A stretch of DNA of 5,853 nucleotides from Victivallales bacterium. GTDB taxonomy: Bacteria; Verrucomicrobiota; Lentisphaeria; Oligosphaerales; Oligosphaeraceae. Made by a program: the position numbers and the translations under genes. The stretch lies in contig JAFYGL010000502.1 of assembly GCA_017543165.1 (NCBI GenBank), forward strand, positions 1-5,853. The letters run 5' to 3'. A model generated the notes under the pieces. The model saw only the letters and a program-made list of their open reading frames with translations, did not search any database and was not told the DNA's origin. Below are positions 1-4,801 of the stretch, in pieces; within the stretch, counting starts at the first letter, position 1; the number at the start of each line of letters is the position of its first letter.

Positions 1-932
1 GGCCAGGTGTGCTTAGTTGCAGGCCGCCGCTGGACTTTGGCGATGGTAAGGAAAGCAGGATGATGCGGGAGTTGAAGTGGTGCAGGCAGCAGGGGATTAA
101 ACTGGATTTGCTGTTCAACTGCAATTGCTATGGCGACATTGCGGTCAGCCAGGAGCTTGCAGACCAAGTTGCCTCAATATTGGAGGAAATGGATCAAGTT
201 GGGTTGTATCCAGATGTGGTCACCACCACATCCCCTTTCATCGCCACAGTGCTGCGGCGCATTGCGCCAGACATTGAAATACGCGCCTCCGTGAATATGC
301 GGATGCATGGCACGATTGGCTTTGATTATGTCAAGGACCTGTTTGATTCATTTTATGCAAGCCGTGAGCACCAGCGCGACTTTGAATATATGAAATGCTG
401 CGCGGCATGGGCAAAAGCCAATGGCAAGAGACTTGGGATGCAGGTCAATAGCGGCTGCCTGCGAGAATGCGGATACCAGCAGTTCCACGACAACCTCCAC
501 GGGCATGACAGGCAACGCCAGTCCGCGGAAGGCAGGAAACTGGACTTCCAGGTGTTCCTTTGCAAAAAACACTTTGCCGACGGCAGGAATTTGGAAGATA
601 TACTGCGCGGCACCTGGATACGGCCAGAGGACGTCACATTTTTCGAACCATACGTTTCCCTGATAAAATTGTCCACCCGCAATGTGCCCGAACCTGGCAA
701 GATAATAAAGGCATACGCCGAAAGACGCCATGACGGCAACCTGCTGGATTTGCTGGACCCGCGGCACAGTGCCGCCTTTGCGCCATGCATGATCCACAAT
801 CCCTCCTTCCCCAAGGACTGGGCGACAAGCGGCATTGCCGCCGCCTGCGCCCGCAACTGCCACCACTGCGGGCGCTGCACCCAAATCGCGGGGCGGGTAA
901 CGGGGCGCAACGGGGCGCAACGGGGCGGCTGA
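1..932 (+). CDS. U32-like (UbiU/UbiV-type) TIM-barrel protein, 5'-truncated by the window
   Basis: The reading frame is already open at base 3 and the first GTG (base 9) has no room for a ribosome site. The residues there lack the family's usual N-terminal strand, so I read this as the last ~309 residues of a longer gene. The pattern fits the peptidase U32/UbiU-UbiV group: a barrel strand ending in 'LLFNCNCYG' (near 105-130), then 'VVTTTSPFIATVLRR' (near 217-255), then 'ASVNMR' (near 286-303). A central Cys motif, 'SGCLRECGYQQFHDN', has Cys codons at 456 and 468. Further Cys codons lie at 561 and 786, and the C-terminus has a CxxxCxxCxxC cluster (846, 858, 867, 876). Characterised relatives act in tRNA or rRNA hydroxylation or O2-independent ubiquinone hydroxylation and can carry a 4Fe-4S cluster; the substrate here is unknown. 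The last residues (GRNGAQRGG) come from a GC-rich repeat and are unlikely to be functional. Family assignment is by motif memory only. Confidence 0.6.
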   Translation, partial: PGVLSCRPPLDFGDGKESRMMRELKWCRQQGIKLDLLFNCNCYGDIAVSQELADQVASILEEMDQVGLYPDVVTTTSPFIATVLRRIAPDIEIRASVNMRMHGTIGFDYVKDLFDSFYASREHQRDFEYMKCCAAWAKANGKRLGMQVNSGCLRECGYQQFHDNLHGHDRQRQSAEGRKLDFQVFLCKKHFADGRNLEDILRGTWIRPEDVTFFEPYVSLIKLSTRNVPEPGKIIKAYAERRHDGNLLDLLDPRHSAAFAPCMIHNPSFPKDWATSGIAAACARNCHHCGRCTQIAGRVTGRNGAQRGG

Positions 933-1003
933 GCCGCCCCCTACGAATTCCTCGGAGGGGGCGGCTTCAGCCGCCCCGCAATCGCCCCCGTAATCGCCCC
1001 GTT
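898..1003. repeat. GC-rich palindromic (REP-like) element between convergent genes
   Basis: Two arms, 898-942 and 956-1003, read as imperfect reverse complements around a 13-base loop (943-955, ACGAATTCCTCGG). Both arms start TAACGGGGCG, pass through a variable ACGGGGCG tandem (10-base units at 901, 911 and 921 on the left; 11-12-base units on the right), and end in GGGGCGGCT...AGCCGCCCCCT. The core pairing 932-942 with 956-966 is a perfect 11-base inverted repeat. Each arm is also internally palindromic: 922-930 pairs with 932-940, and 958-966 with 969-977, the latter giving a strong stem with loop TTCA. The element carries the stop codon of the left gene (930-932) and abuts that of the right gene (1002-1004). 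It could act as a bidirectional terminator or mRNA stabiliser, but no T-tract follows either stem. Its layout resembles REP/BIME-type intergenic repeats. Confidence 0.75.
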
Positions 1004-2312
1004 ATTCGGCGGTGATGGTGCCGTCTAATTGGTCGATGAGTTTGATGTATTCTGGGATTGACATCAGTCCCTGGCGGTCCGCGGCGATTTCCTTTGCGGT
1101 TGCGGCGTCGTTGTAGAGCAGGTTCAGGCACATTTCCGCATTCAGCATGGACATTGTGACGTATGAGGAATATTCGTCTGTGATGCGCATGCTGGCGCTG
1201 TGGCTTGCGCCCGAGTAGCCTGGGCAGTAGCCGTGCACGCCTGGCACAATGCTTGCCACGTCGCCCATGTCGGTGCATGAGCTGAAGAAGGAGTTGTTGA
1301 AGTTGAAAGGTGCGCCTGGCTTCAGGTATTCCACTGTGTCTTTTAGGACCTGGCCCATCTTCATGTTGTCGAAAAGCGGCATGTAGCCGCTGATGGTGTC
1401 AATGGTGCAGGAGCATTCTGCCGCCAGTGAGGCGTGCGTCACCGCGTTGTCGAAGCGCTTGCCCAGTTCCACCAGTTCGGGGATTGAAGGTGCGCGGAGC
1501 ATGTATTCCATGCGTGCCTCGTCAGGTATCACGTTGGATGAATTGCCGCAGTAGCTGATGATGCCGTGTATGCGTATCTTGTCCGAATTGCTGTATTTTT
1601 CCCGCATGAAGGCGATGGCGTTTTGTGCCAGGCATACTGCGTTCTGCGCGTTGATACCATTTTGGGGAGAGGCGGCATGGCAGCTCTTGCCCTTGAATGT
1701 GATGATTTTCTGGATGGAGCCATTATGGTCGTTGAATCCGAAGTTGCCGCTTGTCAGGTGCGTCATGTATGCCAAATCGATGTCGTTGAACACGCCTTCG
1801 CGTATGAGCTGCGGCTTTCCTGCGATGGAGCCGATTTTGCCTTCGCGGATTAGGCCCAGCCTGTATTCCAGTTCTATGCCCTCTTCGGCGGGCGTGGCTA
1901 TGAGTGCGATTTTGCCGCTCATGTCATTGAGCACGCCTGACTTGAGCAGGCCGATTGCGGTGCCTACGATGGAGGTTGCGCTGGAATTGTGCCCGCAGGC
2001 GTGTATGGCGCCAGTCTCCTTGTCCGCCTCGGGGTGTGTCGGTATGATAAGTGAATCCAGTTCGCCCATGATTGCCAGCGTGGGGCCTGGCTTGCCAGTG
2101 TCTATGTCTGCACGGAAGCCAGTCAGCGCCAGATTCTCCTTGACTTGCAGGCCCAGCGCCTTCAGTTTCTCCACCAGGTATCTGGAGGTCTTGACCTCGC
2201 GGTAGCCTGGCTCGGGATTCTTCCAGATATGCCTTCCGATTTCAATCAGCTGTTCCTTTTCCGCGTCAATGGCTGACTTGATGGCCGCCCTGAGTTCATT
2301 GATGTCTCGCAT
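1002..2312 (-). CDS. M20D-family amidohydrolase/metallopeptidase (AbgB/IAA-amino acid hydrolase-like)
   Basis: The protein has 436 residues, a full length for the family. These cytoplasmic enzymes use two metal ions to cleave amide bonds of N-acyl or aminobenzoyl amino acids or short peptides. Expected metal ligands by comparison with plant ILL2-type enzymes are all present: Cys106 and His108 in 'HACGHNSSATSIVGTA', Glu144 in 'TPAEEG' (Glu143 would be the general base), His185 in 'AYMTHLT' and His371 in 'SGASHSAS'. The strand 'TLAIMGELDSL' (78-88) is the usual lead-in to the catalytic domain. The dimerisation or lid domain falls roughly at 195-310. The ATG at 2312 follows a GAGG Shine-Dalgarno at 2323-2326. 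The gene begins 12 bases after nadB ends, so co-transcription is likely. The true substrate cannot be told; p-aminobenzoyl-glutamate hydrolysis is only one possibility. The TAA stop coincides with the end of a palindromic repeat. Confidence 0.9.
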   Translation of the reverse strand: MRDINELRAAIKSAIDAEKEQLIEIGRHIWKNPEPGYREVKTSRYLVEKLKALGLQVKENLALTGFRADIDTGKPGPTLAIMGELDSLIIPTHPEADKETGAIHACGHNSSATSIVGTAIGLLKSGVLNDMSGKIALIATPAEEGIELEYRLGLIREGKIGSIAGKPQLIREGVFNDIDLAYMTHLTSGNFGFNDHNGSIQKIITFKGKSCHAASPQNGINAQNAVCLAQNAIAFMREKYSNSDKIRIHGIISYCGNSSNVIPDEARMEYMLRAPSIPELVELGKRFDNAVTHASLAAECSCTIDTISGYMPLFDNMKMGQVLKDTVEYLKPGAPFNFNNSFFSSCTDMGDVASIVPGVHGYCPGYSGASHSASMRITDEYSSYVTMSMLNAEMCLNLLYNDAATAKEIAADRQGLMSIPEYIKLIDQLDGTITAE

Positions 2313-2322
2313 TGTGTTTCTG

Positions 2323-2327
2323 CCTCA
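2323..2327 (-). promoter_or_regulatory. Shine-Dalgarno of the M20 gene overlapping the nadB stop codon
   Basis: Read on the minus strand, the end of nadB is CTTTGAGGCAG. The TGA stop (2327-2325) overlaps the GAGG ribosome site (2326-2323) that lies about 10 bases before the amidohydrolase ATG. This favours translational coupling: ribosomes terminating on nadB would sit on the initiation site of the next gene. The overlap is seen directly; the coupling is inferred. Confidence 0.65.
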
Positions 2328-4022
2328 AAGATTTGTGTCAACAGTTTCAAACCACACCATTGGCTTGAGTGGCTTCCTTATGATGGTGTCCCTGGGTGGC
2401 TCGTTTTCCGCGTTGCTGGGCGGGTAGTCCAGATTGTAGTTGAGCCCCCTGCTTTCATGGCGCGCCATGGCGCAGTCGATTATCATCTCCGCCACGGAGG
2501 CCAGGTTGCGCAGCTCAATCAAATCAGGCGTAAGCAGGAAGTTCCAGTAGTATTTCTCGATTTCCTGGCGCAGCAGGCGTATGCGGTTCTTGGCGCGTTC
2601 CAGGCGCTTGTGGGTGCGGACAATGCCCACATAGTCCCACATGAAGCGGCGTATCTCGTCCCAGTTGTGGGTGATTACCACCATTTCATCGGAATTGACT
2701 GCGTTGCCCTGGTGCCAGTCTGGTACCTTTTCCAGCGCTATGTCAAACGGCGGCAGCGGATGCTCCACTGAATGGTGCACTGCGTTGTATCCCACCACCA
2801 TTGCCTCGAGCAGGCTGTTGGAGGCCAGGCGGTTCGCGCCATGGAGGCCAGTGCAGCCCACCTCGCCGATGGCGTAGAGGCCAGTCACACTGCTGACGCC
2901 GTTCACATCCGTGCGCACACCGCCGCAGCAGTAGTGGGCCGCAGGAACCACGGGAATCAAGTCGGTTGCCATGTTGATGCCGTATTTCAGGCATTCGTTG
3001 AAGATGTTCGGGAAGCGTTTGCGGAGGAATTCCTCGGACTTGTGCCGTATGTCCAGCCACGCGCATTCCTGTCCTGTGCGCTTGAGTTCATTGTCGATGG
3101 CCCTTGCGACGATGTCCCTGGGCGCCAGGCTCTTGAGCGGGTGGTAGTTCTGCATGAATTCCACGTATTCGCCGTTTTTGCGTATTTTCAGCACGGCGCC
3201 TTCGCCGCGCACCGCCTCGCTGATGAGGAAGGACTTGGCCTGCGGATGATAGAGGATCGTGGGATGGAACTGGTAGAATTCCATGTTTGCGATTTCCGCG
3301 CTGGCACGGTATGCCATTGCCACGCCGTCGCCGCATGCCACGTCTGGATTGCAGGTGCAGAGATAGACCTTGCCTGCGCCGCCAGTGGCGAGCAGCGTGT
3401 ATTTGCTGAGGAAGGTCTTGATTTCCTGTGTCTTCACATCCATCACGTATGCGCCGTAGCAGCGGTTTTCGCCCTCGTATTCAACGTGGCGGTATGTGAT
3501 GAGGTCCACTGCCAGGTGGTATTCCAGCAACTGTATGTTCGGGTTTTCATGGCAGCGGGCCAAAAGCACGTCGCTGACCTCGCGCCCCGTTATGTCTCCC
3601 GCGTGCAGCACGCGGCGGGCGCTGTGGCCGCCTTCGCGCCCCAGGTCGAATTCTTCCGCCTCTGCCTTGGAATGGGTTTCCCTGACTTCGCCTCTGCGCG
3701 TGAAGCGCAGGCCATATTTCTCCAGGTCGCGGACGCGAGCTGGACCAGCCTTCACAATGTCCCTCACCACATCGGGATGGCAGAGGCCCGCGCCCGCGGT
3801 CAGCGTGTCAGCTATATGTGCCTCGAATGTGTCGTCATGGTCCACGACACAGGCGATGCCGCCTTGCGCGTGCCTGGTGTTGCATTGGTCTTCGGACGCC
3901 TTGGTGACCACGATGACCTTGCCGTATTTTGCCGCCTCCAGCGCCGCGGTCAGCCCAGCCAGGCCAGAGCCGATTATCAGATAGTCACAGTAGATGCGCT
4001 TTTTTTTCGCTTCGTTTTCCAT
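2325..4022 (-). CDS. nadB: L-aspartate oxidase
   Basis: The enzyme oxidises L-aspartate to iminoaspartate with FAD, which quinolinate synthase (NadA) then uses: the first step of de novo NAD synthesis in the cytoplasm. The 565 residues are slightly longer than E. coli NadB (about 540). The N-terminal dinucleotide fold shows GSGLAG at 18-23, and the flavin-binding segment 'TRHAQGGIA' follows at 49-57. 'EGGHSARRVLHAGDITGREV' marks the substrate and FAD region. Active-site residues matching E. coli H244, R290, H351 and R386 are His253 ('QFHPT'), Arg302 ('LAPRDIVARAID'), His363 ('AAHYCCGGV') and Arg398 ('GANRLASNSLLE'). The C-terminal helical domain (about 455-550) is intact and contains 'RRFMWDYVGIVRT'. 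The succinate dehydrogenase flavoprotein is the main homologous alternative, but these motifs favour NadB. The ATG at 4022 follows GGAG (4034-4037). nadA and nadC are not visible; the coupled downstream gene is an M20 amidohydrolase instead. Confidence 0.96.
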   Translation of the reverse strand: MENEAKKKRIYCDYLIIGSGLAGLTAALEAAKYGKVIVVTKASEDQCNTRHAQGGIACVVDHDDTFEAHIADTLTAGAGLCHPDVVRDIVKAGPARVRDLEKYGLRFTRRGEVRETHSKAEAEEFDLGREGGHSARRVLHAGDITGREVSDVLLARCHENPNIQLLEYHLAVDLITYRHVEYEGENRCYGAYVMDVKTQEIKTFLSKYTLLATGGAGKVYLCTCNPDVACGDGVAMAYRASAEIANMEFYQFHPTILYHPQAKSFLISEAVRGEGAVLKIRKNGEYVEFMQNYHPLKSLAPRDIVARAIDNELKRTGQECAWLDIRHKSEEFLRKRFPNIFNECLKYGINMATDLIPVVPAAHYCCGGVRTDVNGVSSVTGLYAIGEVGCTGLHGANRLASNSLLEAMVVGYNAVHHSVEHPLPPFDIALEKVPDWHQGNAVNSDEMVVITHNWDEIRRFMWDYVGIVRTHKRLERAKNRIRLLRQEIEKYYWNFLLTPDLIELRNLASVAEMIIDCAMARHESRGLNYNLDYPPSNAENEPPRDTIIRKPLKPMVWFETVDTNL

Positions 4023-4174
4023 GTTTCAATGTACTCCATATATGCAATATGAAAAATCTGGCAGTAATATAAACTTAATTTTCAATATTCCATTTGGTTT
4101 TCAGGGACTTTGTATCATATTATCGCCAATTTTCGACTTTGTAGGGAAACTTTACTTTGGGAGATGTTAAAATC
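4023..4174. promoter_or_regulatory. AT-rich divergent intergenic region (nadB / lipoprotein promoters)
   Basis: This 152-base stretch separates two divergently transcribed genes and is much richer in A+T than its surroundings, so promoters for both should lie here. On the plus strand a weak sigma70-like pair is TTGGTT (4094-4099) and TATTAT (4118-4123) with an 18-base gap; the -35 match is poor. On the minus strand I could not find a convincing pair. A 9-base direct repeat GACTTTGTA occurs at 4106-4114 and 4135-4143 and might be an operator half-site or chance. No NadR- or NiaR-type operator was recognised. GGGAG at 4159-4163 is the likely ribosome site of the lipoprotein gene, and CTCC at 4034-4037 (GGAG on the minus strand) that of nadB. 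Confidence 0.4.
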
Positions 4175-4591
4175 ATGAAAAAATGTGCATTTGCTTCTTT
4201 GTTCGTAGCAGTGGTTCTTTTGGTGAGCTGCGCAACCAACAGCGCCCCCCAGCAGGGTAATGTCAGCAGGGAAAAGTATTTTCTGGGAACATATAGCGCT
4301 GTGTTCGCAAGCCCAATCATAGCGGTGGACAAGGCCGTCAGGGAAACTTGCAGCACTGCCAAACTGCGCATCACCGAACGCAGAAACACCGCCAATTCCT
4401 GCGAGTATCTGTACAAGGACGTTAACAACATCCCGCTGAGGATCACGCTTCTTGAGAACAAGGACAAGAGCGTCAAAATCACACTCAAGGTCGGCGGCGT
4501 CACTGGCTGGGACAAGGAAGCATGCCAGCTGCTCCTCGTCAATATCGACAGCTATCTGCGCAGCCACGGCAACGCCGAAAGCGCGGAATAA
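4175..4591 (+). CDS. small DUF3568-like lipoprotein
   Basis: I start this gene at the ATG of 4175 rather than the in-frame TTG at 4157. From 4175 the product opens with a textbook lipoprotein signal: MKK, a hydrophobic core, then lipobox LVSC with the lipidated Cys at residue 19. GGGAG lies 11 bases upstream. The product is 138 residues, about 120 after processing, and should be anchored in the inner or outer membrane facing the periplasm; the residues after the Cys (ATNS) do not show the Asp+2 inner-membrane retention signal. The mature part has 'GTYSAVFASPIIAVDKAV', alternating strands ('LRITLLENKDKSVKITLKVG') and a last helix ('ACQLLLVNIDSYL'). This helix-strand-strand-helix order matches my recollection of DUF3568, a family of unknown function. 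It is transcribed away from nadB and toward the carboxypeptidase gene, with a repeat element between. No specific role can be assigned. Confidence 0.8.
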   Translation: MKKCAFASLFVAVVLLVSCATNSAPQQGNVSREKYFLGTYSAVFASPIIAVDKAVRETCSTAKLRITERRNTANSCEYLYKDVNNIPLRITLLENKDKSVKITLKVGGVTGWDKEACQLLLVNIDSYLRSHGNAESAE

Positions 4592-4595
4592 GTGT

Positions 4596-4791
4596 AACTA
4601 TCCAGTACCCCATATTAGGCATAGTTTTTTATTTTTATTCACAGATTTCCACAGATTATCACTGATTAGTTTCTAGTGATTTTGGTCGCCAAAATCACTT
4701 TCACGTTTTTCCTGAATGAAATCCGTGAAAATCTGTGGAAATCTGTGGATAAATTAACTATCCAGACCTTTCAGGTGAGTACTGGATAGTT
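4596..4791. repeat. MITE-like element of nested inverted repeats
   Basis: The ends are a perfect 13-base inverted repeat, AACTATCCAGTAC at 4596-4608 and its complement at 4779-4791. Inside lies a 31-base inverted repeat (4637-4667 against 4720-4750) with three mismatches, built on the tandem phrase CACAGATTTCCACAGATT. At the centre is a perfect 11-base stem with a 3-base loop (4675-4685, TCG, 4689-4699). A further direct-orientation copy AACTATCCAG lies at 4756-4765. The element contains no coding potential that I can support and is more AT-rich than the genes. 'CACAGATT/AATCTGTG' phrases are common in intergenic repeats of several phyla. I see no clear target-site duplication. The central stem might also terminate the lipoprotein transcript (T-run at 4706-4710), though the spacing is not canonical. 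Confidence 0.75.
4675..4699. terminator. perfect 11-bp hairpin, possible terminator inside the repeat
   Basis: AGTGATTTTGG (4675-4685) pairs with CCAAAATCACT (4689-4699) around TCG. It lies 83 bases after the lipoprotein stop codon. A run of five T at 4706-4710 follows six bases later rather than immediately, so it is only a weak candidate for intrinsic termination. It may simply be the core of the repeat element. Confidence 0.35.
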
Positions 4792-4800
4792 CAGGTGAGT
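4770..4800 (+). promoter_or_regulatory. duplicated Shine-Dalgarno-like repeat before the carboxypeptidase start
   Basis: TTCAGGTGAGT occurs twice, at 4770-4780 and 4790-4800. The second copy supplies AGGTGAG (4793-4799), only 2 bases from the ATG at 4802, a tight spacing. The first copy sits in the loop of a possible 10-base stem (4756-4765 with 4782-4791). An in-frame TGA at 4796-4798 rules out any earlier start for the downstream gene, which fixes 4802 as the first possible ATG. Confidence 0.4.
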
Positions 4801-4801
4801 T

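Noticed and set aside
348..920. 190- and 185-codon open frames on the minus strand opposite the U32-like gene
   Set aside because: The two overlap each other and a recognisable gene on the other strand; neither resembles a known protein.
958..977. GC-rich stem with TTCA loop as a rho-independent terminator
   Set aside because: No T-tract follows on either strand; it is better described as part of the palindromic repeat.
1558..2205. 215-codon open frame on the plus strand opposite the M20 gene
   Set aside because: It overlaps a gene with all metal ligands in place, has no ribosome site and has shadow-like composition.
2772..4052. 426-codon open frame on the plus strand opposite nadB
   Set aside because: It lies antisense to nadB, which has every family motif. 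The translation is rich in Ala, Val and His without domain-like patterns, as expected for a GC-biased shadow frame.
4115..4567. 150- and 140-codon minus-strand frames opposite the lipoprotein
   Set aside because: The plus-strand frame has a clear lipobox signal and ribosome site; the minus frames have neither.
4637..4750. Possible CRISPR-like repeat array
   Set aside because: The CACAGATT phrases form one inverted pair, not regularly spaced direct repeats with unique spacers, and no cas gene is present.
4744..4752. Perfect DnaA-box match (TGTGGATAA, i.e. TTATCCACA) in an AT-rich gap
   Set aside because: It is part of the 31-base repeat arm and is a single perfect box. There is no dnaA, dnaN or other origin-linked gene nearby, so I do not call an origin.
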